Source: Brienomyrus brachyistius (taxonomy: Eukaryota; Chordata; Actinopteri; Osteoglossiformes; Mormyridae). Taken from it: a DNA stretch of 64,000 bases. Below, in pieces: positions 63,201 to 64,000 of the stretch. A model generated the notes under the pieces. The model was given only the letters and a program-made list of their open reading frames with translations. It made no database searches and had not been told where the DNA came from. The translations under genes were made by a program, and so were the position numbers. The stretch is from the NCBI RefSeq assembly GCF_023856365.1, contig NC_064548.1, positions 10,837,642-10,901,641 of the forward strand, written 5' to 3'. Positions within the stretch are counted from its first letter, which is position 1; every line of letters starts with the position of its first letter.

Positions 63201-63429
63201 TGTAGTGGTTATAATTACAGTAATTATGAGCTCTGGGTGTAATGTGCTTACTGTGACTGCTTCCAGCAGTTATGATTAAAGACAATATTCCTATTAGTGT
63301 TTGTGTATAATTATTTATGTGGCTTCCTAGGGAATGCCAGGGCTTCCAGGACCACCTGGGGAGCAGGGGAGCGAAGGTTCCCAGGGACTGGATGGCAGAC
63401 CAGGATTGGACGGCTTCCCAGGACCACAG
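8056..63429 (+). CDS. col18a1: Collagen alpha-1(XVIII) gene, 5' part (continues beyond window)
   Basis: Collagen XVIII is a secreted basement-membrane collagen and heparan sulfate proteoglycan; its C-terminus (not in this window) is the source of endostatin. Domains visible in order are: alternative signal peptides, the N-terminal variable segment with motif [14 protein letters not shown], a frizzled-like Cys-rich domain, a TSPN/laminin-G-like domain, an acidic Ser-Gly linker, a Pro/Thr linker, and Gly-X-Y repeats broken by short non-collagenous pieces such as [10 protein letters not shown]. The frizzled plus TSPN plus interrupted-collagen order separates type XVIII from its sister type XV, which lacks frizzled. 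I reconstructed 19 exons after the long first exon start or its alternatives; all have AG acceptors, GT donors and consistent phase. Long-form coding in the window is 3201 nt. The gene uses two starts, at 8056 (short form) and 41840 (long form). Exon limits are by eye, not from transcripts. Whether this is the a or b teleost copy is not determined. Confidence 0.95.
8154..8227 (+). CDS. col18a1: col18a1 short-isoform exon 2, signal peptide
   Basis: The acceptor is TTACTTACAG and the donor is G|GTAAGT. Spliced to the 11-nt coding exon upstream, it gives a 28-residue peptide beginning [11 protein letters not shown], with a hydrophobic core ICLIIFIVI and a small/polar end PGKSQRM: basic n-region, h-region, cleavage-like c-region. 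It ends after one base of a codon (phase 1), and that G joins AC from the exon at 50860 to make Asp, giving [13 protein letters not shown]. In mammals the short collagen XVIII form consists of a signal peptide spliced straight onto the TSPN domain, which fits. The 33.6-kb distance to the long-form start mirrors the widely separated promoters of mammalian COL18A1. Confidence 0.78.
9340..9363 (+). repeat. (CTGT)n microsatellite
   Basis: Short tetranucleotide array, TGTCTGTCTGTCTGTCTG and variants, within the large intron. Confidence 0.8.
10816..10905 (-). mobile_element. Truncated SINE fragment containing a 22-G tract
   Basis: CATCAACCCATTTTCCAAAA matches the tail of the SINE family at 62225. 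TCGC followed by a few G in intact copies has become TCGC plus 22 G (10861-10882), and GGTTCAGAGCCTAT then matches the SINE sequence GGTCCGGAGCC. The poly-G therefore appears to have expanded inside the element. Confidence 0.6.
12262..12316 (+). mobile_element. 3' end of a non-LTR retrotransposon-like repeat
   Basis: AAATTTCCTTTGAGGATAAT, AAAGTATCTGTCTGTC is the familiar tail of teleost LINE-type insertions, ending in a short tetranucleotide array. The 5' extent is not visible. Confidence 0.5.
13431..13505. mobile_element. DNA-transposon/MITE terminal fragment
   Basis: GGCAGTCCACGGGTTGTGAA, CGAGATCTGGTCCCTAAG, then CTTTAAGTCGAAATT resembles the terminal part of pogo/Tigger-type or related MITEs found in vertebrates. 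It lies directly beside the complete MITE starting at 13531. Family call tentative. Confidence 0.4.
13531..13845 (+). mobile_element. MITE family A, copy 1, with terminal inverted repeats
   Basis: 315 bp. The left end TACAGACGCTCCTCTGCTTAC and the right end are inverted copies (TIR core CAGACGCTCCTCT-CTTAC-AAC) flanked by TA, as for Tc1/mariner-type insertions. The interior shows a CGTAGCGTGCGTACTCCC block and a TTGAATAACGACTTACGAA block shared with copy 2 at 60333-60656. There is no transposase, so it is non-autonomous. Confidence 0.88.
15935..16068 (+). mobile_element. 3' part of a teleost interspersed retroelement
   Basis: GGGAATTTTTCCTTACCACT, GTCGCCTCTGACTTTC, and then CACTTTGAAACAATGTAATG, TTGTGAAAATGCACTATACA, AATAAAACTTAATTGAA form the common tail of a repeat spread through teleost genomes. 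LINE or SINE status is not decided. Confidence 0.6.
18186..18292 (+). repeat. (TG)n-rich microsatellite with TGCG variants
   Basis: Alternating purine-pyrimidine tract of about 105 bp (TG, CG, TGCA steps). Potential Z-DNA former. ORFs read from it are low-complexity His/Thr artefacts. Confidence 0.9.
18778..18945. repeat. Teleost interspersed repeat fragment
   Basis: TTGCATTTATTCAATGGACA, CCTTTATCC, then GGGGTTAAGGGCCTTGCC, AAAGGGCCCAATGGTGACAT align with the copy at 5045-5200 and the 2.5-kb fragment. Confidence 0.6.
23491..23925 (+). repeat. 435-bp polypyrimidine (TCTCTG/TCTCGC) tract
   Basis: Nearly pure C/T on the + strand with periodic G, in units such as TCTCTG, TCTCTCGC and TGTCTCTC. 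A strand-asymmetric tract of this length can form triplex (H-DNA) structures. The long Ser-Leu (plus) and Arg-Glu (minus) ORFs across it are compositional artefacts. Confidence 0.95.
26571..26617 (+). repeat. (GAT)n microsatellite, about 16 copies
   Basis: Uninterrupted GAT/ATG trinucleotide array within the intron. Confidence 0.95.
27195..27290. repeat. Possible degraded tRNA-derived element
   Basis: TTGGTAGAGCAGCTGACC followed about 40 bp later by GGTTGTTGGTTCTACGC resembles half an A-box region and a B box. It is too diverged for a functional tRNA gene; a SINE relic is the simplest reading. Confidence 0.3.
28106..28118 (+). repeat. Poly-C tract followed by short (AC)n
   Basis: Run of 13 C immediately followed by ACACACACACC. 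Confidence 0.9.
29056..29069 (+). repeat. Poly-G tract, 14 G
   Basis: Uninterrupted G run in the large intron. Confidence 0.9.
30632..30645 (+). repeat. Poly-G tract, 14 G
   Basis: Uninterrupted G run following TTTTTCCC. Neighbouring ORFs with poly-Gly are artefacts of this tract. Confidence 0.9.
33248..33478 (+). mobile_element. tRNA-derived SINE, second family
   Basis: The head GGTGGGTAATGGTTAAGGAA (A box region) and AGGTTCGAATCCCCGACC (B box) have the tRNA promoter spacing. The body contains CACTGCTCCCCAGGCGC and GGTTAAATGCAGAGGACAC, then TTTCGTTGTCGTGCACTG, the standard body of a SINE common in teleosts. Not a functional tRNA: no acceptor-stem pairing or anticodon arm is evident. Confidence 0.8.
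36055..36250. repeat. Probable dispersed A/T-rich repeat with TGATGCATTC motif
   Basis: The phrase GATGCATTCGTTGGCCATTC recurs as GATGCATTCATAGAACATTC about 37 bp later. Strings like CATTCATAAGAAGCATG are frequent in teleost repeats. Family unknown. Confidence 0.3.
37219..37290 (+). repeat. (CA)n microsatellite
   Basis: About 36 dinucleotide units, abutting a MITE that begins at 37299. A second CA array follows the MITE at 37551-37575. Confidence 0.95.
37299..37551 (+). mobile_element. MITE family B, copy 1, nested between CA arrays
   Basis: 253 bp with terminal inverted repeats GGGTATACCTATCCTTATGG / its inverse ending GGTATACCC. The interior contains AACCTTAACCCCCACCCTG and GCATTTTTAGTTTTTTCATA, both present inverted in copy 2 at 47580-47855. 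Non-coding. Flanked by CA dinucleotide repeats on both sides. Confidence 0.88.
38897..38968 (+). repeat. Compound (TG)n(AG)n microsatellite
   Basis: GTGTGTGT array passing directly into GAGAGAGA; a typical compound dinucleotide repeat. Confidence 0.95.
41520..41839 (+). promoter_or_regulatory. Probable promoter 2 / 5' UTR region of the long col18a1 isoform
   Basis: This segment lies immediately upstream of the long-form ATG and has no open acceptor leading into it, so the exon is probably a first exon. Two adjacent short upstream ORFs sit before the main ATG: 41793-41819 (eight codons and a stop) and 41820-41834 (four codons and a stop). I see no convincing TATA box. The assignment rests on the two-promoter organisation known for mammalian COL18A1 and on the signal peptide encoded at 41840. 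Confidence 0.35.
41840..43043 (+). CDS. col18a1: col18a1 long-isoform first exon: signal peptide, variable acidic segment, frizzled-like domain
   Basis: Encodes 401 residues plus one base (phase 1); the donor is AAAG|GTAAATG. The ATG at 41840 is used rather than the in-frame GTG at 41831, because it starts a clean signal peptide ([19 protein letters not shown]). Residues 56-69 ([14 protein letters not shown]) match the conserved N-terminal motif of collagen XVIII. Residues 80-280 are low in hydrophobics and carry about a dozen or more N-glycosylation sequons, plus an acidic Ser-Gly cluster [11 protein letters not shown] near residue 140. Residues 283-394 form the frizzled-like domain: CVPVDW at its start, the signature [12 protein letters not shown], then [14 protein letters not shown] and a final Cys in GNQC. 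Eleven Cys are present, the ten expected plus one extra in RCHC. In mammals this module is absent from the short form and can bind Wnt; Wnt function here is inferred from the family. Confidence 0.95.
43821..44110 (+). repeat. 13-bp minisatellite, about 22 copies
   Basis: Tandem unit GTGCGTGTCCAGT with variants ending CACT, CAGC, CTGT, and starting GTAC. Since 13 is not a multiple of 3 and the unit lacks stop codons, long ORFs appear in all + frames and in two - frames; none is a gene. It lies about 0.8 kb downstream of the frizzled exon. Confidence 0.95.
44161..44174 (+). repeat. Poly-C tract, 14 C
   Basis: Uninterrupted C run just after the 13-bp minisatellite. Confidence 0.9.
45645..45690 (+). 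repeat. (AATC)n tract, possible retroelement tail
   Basis: AATCAATCAGTTGATCAATC and similar units precede a TTTTATTGTTTTATTTG stretch, as in some teleost LINE 3' ends read on the minus strand. Element identity uncertain. Confidence 0.45.
46087..46102 (+). repeat. Poly-C tract, 16 C
   Basis: C run followed by ACCCCGCC; adjacent ORFs with poly-Pro are artefacts. Confidence 0.9.
46636..46675 (+). repeat. (CTGT)n microsatellite
   Basis: CTATCTGTCTGTCTGTCTGC array directly abutting the left end of the Tc1-like element. Confidence 0.9.
46676..47419 (+). pseudogene. Tc1-like DNA transposon, internally deleted and broken
   Basis: The C-terminal half of a DDE (Tc1/mariner type) transposase is recognisable: a [15 protein letters not shown] segment, HDCAPMHKA containing the second catalytic Asp, and after a stop and frame change [14 protein letters not shown] with the DLNPxExLWDEL signature (third acidic residue). 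The N-terminal helix-turn-helix half is missing and stops interrupt the remaining frame, so it is inactive. The left end CTACATGGACAAA and the right end GTCCCAGTACTTTTGTC are remnants of the terminal inverted repeats, with most sequence after the left end deleted. CTGT repeats abut the left end and TATC repeats the right end. Confidence 0.85.
47418..47515 (+). repeat. (TATC)n microsatellite with TGTC end
   Basis: About 20 or more TATC units starting at the right end of the Tc1-like element, finishing in TGTCTGTCTGTC. Confidence 0.95.
47540..47577 (+). repeat. (TG)n microsatellite
   Basis: TG array immediately left of MITE family B copy 2; another TG run follows the MITE at 47859-47876. Confidence 0.9.
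47580..47855 (-). mobile_element. MITE family B, copy 2, nested between TG arrays
   Basis: 276 bp with ends GGGTATACCTATCCTTATGG and the inverse. Its interior is the reverse complement of copy 1 at 37299-37551 (GGTTATGGTTAGGGCAGGGT, GGGGGTTAAGGTTGTCATAG), with a small insertion around TTTTATAAAACTCTATTTTA. Flanked by TG repeats on both sides, as copy 1 is by CA. Confidence 0.87.
47877..47994 (-). mobile_element. 5'-truncated SINE copy
   Basis: CCATCCATCCATCCATTTTC, CAACTCGCTTATCCTACTGG, then GGGAACAACCCAGGACGGG matches the tail half of the SINE at 961-1287 in the same orientation. The tRNA-like half is missing, and the break point is occupied by a (TA)n array. Confidence 0.8.
47995..48062 (+). 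repeat. (TA)n microsatellite
   Basis: About 33 TA units between the truncated SINE and the palindrome arm. Confidence 0.95.
48069..48310. repeat. Perfect 242-bp palindrome with (TA)n core
   Basis: Left arm 48069-48150 begins AAGTTAGCTGACTC and ends GTACTGTGTAT; right arm 48229-48310 is its exact reverse complement over 82 bp. The core 48151-48228 is (TA)n. The matching stops abruptly at both outer ends (GCA before the left arm, GCCC after the right). No coding content. It could be a genuine hairpin/cruciform locus or an assembly fold-back artefact. Confidence 0.95.
49278..49290 (+). repeat. Poly-G tract, 13 G
   Basis: Uninterrupted G run. Confidence 0.9.
50860..51401 (+). CDS. col18a1: col18a1 shared exon: TSPN / laminin-G-like domain
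   Basis: The acceptor is CTTCCTCCAG and the donor is CTG|GTATGC. It enters in phase 1 (AC completing an Asp codon from either upstream start) and leaves in phase 0; 542 nt. It begins [20 protein letters not shown] and contains the family motifs [51 protein letters not shown] and [20 protein letters not shown], ending [10 protein letters not shown]. This is the thrombospondin-1 N-terminal-like domain of collagens XV and XVIII, a laminin-G fold that precedes the collagenous region. All isoforms should contain it. An apparent in-frame extension to the left of the acceptor is intronic. Confidence 0.95.
52040..52123 (+). CDS. col18a1: col18a1 exon: end of TSPN domain and acidic linker
   Basis: 84 nt, phase 0 on both sides; acceptor TGTCTCAG, donor GCC|GTACGT. 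It reads [20 protein letters not shown] and then a run of Glu/Asp ending DDSDA. GVI-ELKV closes the TSPN domain in family members. The acidic run leads into the Ser-Gly sequence of the next exon, the usual environment for xylosylation and glycosaminoglycan chain attachment. Confidence 0.92.
52848..52895 (+). CDS. col18a1: col18a1 exon: Ser-Gly glycosaminoglycan-attachment linker
   Basis: 48 nt, 16 codons, phase 0 on both sides; acceptor TTTTACAG, donor AAG|GTATGC. It encodes [16 protein letters not shown]. Two Ser-Gly pairs next to acidic residues match the first glycosaminoglycan-attachment region of collagen XVIII, a heparan sulfate proteoglycan. The assignment of the sites is by motif and position. 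Confidence 0.92.
55540..55645 (+). CDS. col18a1: col18a1 exon: Pro/Thr-rich non-collagenous linker
   Basis: 106 nt, phase 0 in and phase 1 out; acceptor CCCTCTGTAG, donor ACAG|GTTAGT. It begins [20 protein letters not shown] and ends ETGHRGT. This Pro-rich stretch is the spacer between the TSPN domain and the first collagenous block, a poorly conserved region in the family. Frame continuity with both neighbours and its codons support it as a real exon. Confidence 0.85.
56352..56408 (+). CDS. col18a1: col18a1 exon: linker leading into collagenous region (alternative start at 56319 possible)
   Basis: 57 nt, phase 1 in and out; acceptor CCTTCACTCTAG, donor CAAG|GTGAGT. It encodes [18 protein letters not shown], ending in the first Gly-X-Y-like triplets. 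A second in-frame acceptor 33 nt upstream (CTTTTAG at 56312-56318) would add [12 protein letters not shown] prefer 56352 because its pyrimidine tract is better, but either gives an open frame. Confidence 0.8.
56600..56730 (+). CDS. col18a1: col18a1 collagenous exon (first Gly-X-Y block)
   Basis: 131 nt, phase 1 in and phase 0 out; acceptor CCTGATGCAG, donor AAG|GTATGT. It is Gly-X-Y rich with Lys/Asp/Glu in X and Y ([20 protein letters not shown]), then [10 protein letters not shown], and ends with the interruption TRSVSRGDK. The charged triplets are typical of the N-terminal collagenous part of multiplexins. Confidence 0.93.
57155..57181 (+). CDS. col18a1: col18a1 collagenous exon, 27 nt
   Basis: Nine codons, GDPGEKGIK, three Gly-X-Y triplets; phase 0 both sides. 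The acceptor is ATTTTTTTAG and the donor is AAG|GTATGT. Tiny multiples-of-nine exons beginning with a Gly codon are characteristic of collagen genes. Confidence 0.9.
58700..58906 (+). CDS. col18a1: col18a1 collagenous exon with interruption
   Basis: 207 nt, 69 codons, phase 0; acceptor GCTTATTTAG, donor CCA|GTGAGT. It begins [20 protein letters not shown], is interrupted by [16 protein letters not shown], then resumes [17 protein letters not shown] and ends GADGEP. It contains an RGD triplet inside the interruption; whether that is exposed to integrins is not known from sequence. Confidence 0.94.
59123..59582. mobile_element. Non-autonomous Tc1-like element with TIRs
   Basis: The left end TACCAGTCACAGGTTTGGAC, ACAC and the right end CATGTCCAAAATTTTCACTG, GTACTGTA are imperfect inverted repeats of the TACCAGTCAAAAGTTTGGAC type known from teleost Tc1-like elements. 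The interior of about 400 bp has no intact transposase. It sits in the col18a1 intron between exons ending at 58906 and starting at 59657. Confidence 0.7.
59657..59683 (+). CDS. col18a1: col18a1 collagenous exon, 27 nt
   Basis: Nine codons, GDPGEDGIQ; acceptor TTTTTCACAG, donor CAA|GTAAGT; phase 0. The preceding exon ends GADGEP, so the Gly-X-Y register continues unbroken. Confidence 0.9.
59858..59920 (+). CDS. col18a1: col18a1 collagenous exon, 63 nt
   Basis: 21 codons, seven unbroken Gly-X-Y triplets: [19 protein letters not shown] then EK. Acceptor CATCAACAG, donor AAG|GTATGA; phase 0. Confidence 0.93.
60050..60133 (+). CDS. col18a1: col18a1 collagenous exon, 84 nt
   Basis: 28 codons: [20 protein letters not shown] then GPSRSDRP. 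Acceptor GCATTTTAG, donor CCT|GTGAGT; phase 0. The Gly-X-Y stretch ends at GPS, leading into the non-collagenous Ser-Gly segment of the next exon. Confidence 0.93.
60251..60273 (+). repeat. (TG)n microsatellite
   Basis: Short TG array followed by GTATATTACATTGTGGGGCC, which resembles the end of another MITE family, though no partner end was found. Confidence 0.85.
60333..60656 (+). mobile_element. MITE family A, copy 2, just upstream of a col18a1 exon
   Basis: 324 bp. Ends TACAGACACTCCTCTACTTAC and the inverse (GTAAGTAGAGGAGCGTCCGTA) match copy 1 at 13531-13845, in the same orientation and with the same interior blocks. The right end is 48 bp from the exon start at 60705, so only about 45 bp of unique sequence remain for the branch point and pyrimidine tract. 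Confidence 0.88.
60705..60755 (+). CDS. col18a1: col18a1 exon: non-collagenous Ser-Gly site
   Basis: 17 codons, [17 protein letters not shown]; acceptor TTATTTCTAG, donor CGG|GTAAGT; phase 0. The block FVDMEGSGF corresponds to a conserved collagen XVIII interruption carrying a heparan sulfate attachment Ser (acidic residue, Gly, Ser, Gly). The acceptor lies only 48 bp from the end of a MITE in the preceding intron. Confidence 0.93.
60885..60920 (+). repeat. (TTA)n microsatellite
   Basis: ATTATTATTATTATTATTAC array in a short col18a1 intron, about 35 bp upstream of the exon at 60954. Confidence 0.9.
60954..61079 (+). CDS. col18a1: col18a1 collagenous exon, 126 nt
   Basis: 42 codons beginning [18 protein letters not shown], an interruption [12 protein letters not shown], then [12 protein letters not shown]. 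Acceptor TTTTTATGGTAG, donor CTG|GTAGCT; phase 0. Confidence 0.93.
61204..61266 (+). CDS. col18a1: col18a1 collagenous exon, 63 nt
   Basis: 21 codons, [18 protein letters not shown] then GEK; acceptor GATGGTTTTAG, donor AAG|GTGATG; phase 0. Seven uninterrupted Gly-X-Y triplets. Confidence 0.92.
61408..61452 (+). CDS. col18a1: col18a1 collagenous exon, 45 nt
   Basis: 15 codons, [15 protein letters not shown]; acceptor CTCTTCCGCAG, donor AAG|GTATGA; phase 0. Five Gly-X-Y triplets. Confidence 0.92.
62010..62028 (+). repeat. Poly-C tract, 19 C
   Basis: Uninterrupted C run preceded by a shorter G run at 61989, giving nearby G and C blocks able to pair. Confidence 0.9.
62225..62579 (+). mobile_element. 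Full-length tRNA-derived SINE with 16-bp target-site duplication
   Basis: The head GGCATGGTGGTGCAGTGGTT carries an A box and GGGTTCGAGTCTCC a B box. The body contains GTTTGCATGTTCTCCCCATG and GGTTTCCTCCGGGTACTCCG; the tail is GGATGGATGGATGG. The direct repeat GATGTATTTTAAGGGG at 62209-62224 and 62580-62595 brackets it exactly. It lies in the intron before the exon at 62711. Confidence 0.92.
62711..62842 (+). CDS. col18a1: col18a1 collagenous exon, 132 nt
   Basis: 44 codons starting [19 protein letters not shown] and ending in a run of GPP triplets then GFGVGF. Acceptor TCCTTTATAG, donor TTT|GTGAGT; phase 0. A full-length SINE sits in the intron about 115 bp upstream of this exon. Confidence 0.93.
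62988..63065 (+). CDS. col18a1: col18a1 exon: interruption with Ser-Gly, then collagenous
   Basis: 26 codons: [20 protein letters not shown] then GPKGQQ. Acceptor CTTTTTCTGAAG, donor CAG|GTGCGT; phase 0. By position this is the third Ser-Gly glycosaminoglycan site region of collagen XVIII; here the Ser is preceded by Ala (EASG) rather than Gly. The acceptor is AAG rather than CAG, but its pyrimidine tract is good. Confidence 0.85.
63152..63178 (+). CDS. col18a1: col18a1 collagenous exon, 27 nt
   Basis: Nine codons, GPPGVPGLS; acceptor TTTTTCTTAG, donor TCA|GTAAGA; phase 0. Confidence 0.9.
63331..63429 (+). CDS. col18a1: col18a1 collagenous exon, 99 nt (last clear exon in window)
   Basis: 33 codons, eleven Gly-X-Y triplets: [19 protein letters not shown], then [14 protein letters not shown]. 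Acceptor GGCTTCCTAG, donor CAG|GTGTGT; phase 0. The gene continues past the window. An acceptor-like TTTTCTAG at 63991-63998 sits at the very edge and may open the next exon, but only two bases follow it. Confidence 0.93.
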
Positions 63430-64000
63430 GTGTGTTTTCACGTCTATGTTTGATTGATAGATGACTTATTGAGAGTCCGTATGTATTTCACTTGTGCAGA
63501 GGGTTTCTCTGCTTCTTGGAATAGATATAATTATATATTAATAGCCCAGTATCATCCATCCATCCATCCAACCATCCTTCCATCCATCCATCACCCATGA
63601 TCTTTTTACTGTGCTGGGTTGCGATGAGCATGTAGGCTGCACCATGAAACACCATGAAAAACAGTGCATTGTCACCCTGGGTGTGATGCCAATTAGTCCT
63701 GTATCAGTCAATAATAATTGCATTTTTTCATTTCCATCACTGTCTTTATCCAAGTCGCGATGATGTGGGATGATTTGGCCCTGCCTCAGCAGGAACGAAC
63801 ATCGTGCATACAGTTTCAGTCAGATATTTAATTGTTAGTCAATAGGTGTCGGTACATAATTGTTTTTGGTTGCCTAAAGTTCTGCCCTTGTCATATGAAC
63901 AGAGAGGAACAAAGTCGGCAAATTCCTTTTGCCCCGTTGGCCTCTCAGCTTGAGAAGAGGCAGCACCAAAAGATGGGGTTCTTTTTATACTTTTCTAGCA
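63430..64000 (+). other. col18a1 intron reaching the window edge
   Basis: No Gly-X-Y coding is visible. A (CATC)n-rich SINE-tail-like fragment occupies about 63547-63700. A possible splice acceptor TTTTCTAG ends at 63998. Confidence 0.5.
63547..63700 (-). mobile_element. SINE-tail-like fragment
   Basis: CATCCATCCATCCAACCATC, CTTCCATCCATCCATC followed by TACTGTGCTGGGTTGCGATG resembles the tail of the SINE family above, strongly diverged and truncated. Confidence 0.4.

Noticed and set aside
1..64000. CRISPR arrays, bacterial operons, ribosome-binding sites, phage or plasmid features
   Set aside because: Nothing of the kind is visible; the window is vertebrate genomic DNA with spliced exons and eukaryotic repeats.

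Overview
The window is vertebrate nuclear DNA, almost certainly from a ray-finned (teleost) fish. The evidence is short exons with GT-AG introns, teleost-style tRNA-derived SINEs, Tc1-like DNA transposon debris and MITEs, and abundant CA, TATC, TA and poly-G microsatellites. The only gene I can support is col18a1, the alpha-1 chain of collagen XVIII, on the + strand. Its 3' part, including the trimerisation region and endostatin, lies beyond the right edge. The species, and which teleost paralogue this is (a or b), cannot be settled from the sequence alone.

Layout. Positions 1-7.7 kb hold no recognisable gene, only repeats. A CpG-containing stretch at about 7.73-8.06 kb leads into two tiny exons (8056-8066 and 8154-8227) that together encode a 28-residue signal peptide ending in phase 1. 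I read these as the short-isoform start (promoter 1). A 33.6-kb intron rich in repeats follows. At 41840-43043 a large first exon of the long isoform (promoter 2) encodes a second signal peptide, a glycosylation-rich acidic segment with the conserved collagen XVIII N-terminal motif, and a frizzled-like cysteine-rich domain. It also ends in phase 1. Both starts can therefore splice in frame to the shared exon at 50860, which encodes the thrombospondin N-terminal-like (laminin-G-like) domain. Downstream come an acidic Ser-Gly linker (52040-52895), a Pro/Thr-rich linker (55540-56408), and then Gly-X-Y collagen exons with short interruptions from 56600 to 63429. Coding exons of the long form in the window total 3201 nt (1067 codons), and every junction checked keeps frame.

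How the parts work together. Collagen XVIII is a basement-membrane heparan sulfate proteoglycan. Promoter choice swaps the N-terminus: the short form carries signal peptide plus TSPN plus collagen, and the long form adds the variable segment and frizzled module. Ser-Gly sites flanked by acidic residues in the non-collagenous interruptions are the likely glycosaminoglycan attachment points.

Between the exons are several SINEs (two with clear target-site duplications), two MITE families with two near-full-length copies each, an internally deleted Tc1-like element, a perfect 242-bp palindrome centred on (TA)n, a 13-bp minisatellite, a 435-bp polypyrimidine tract and at least eleven poly-G/C runs of 10 or more. 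I found no rRNA, CRISPR, viral or bacterial features, and no new enzymatic system.
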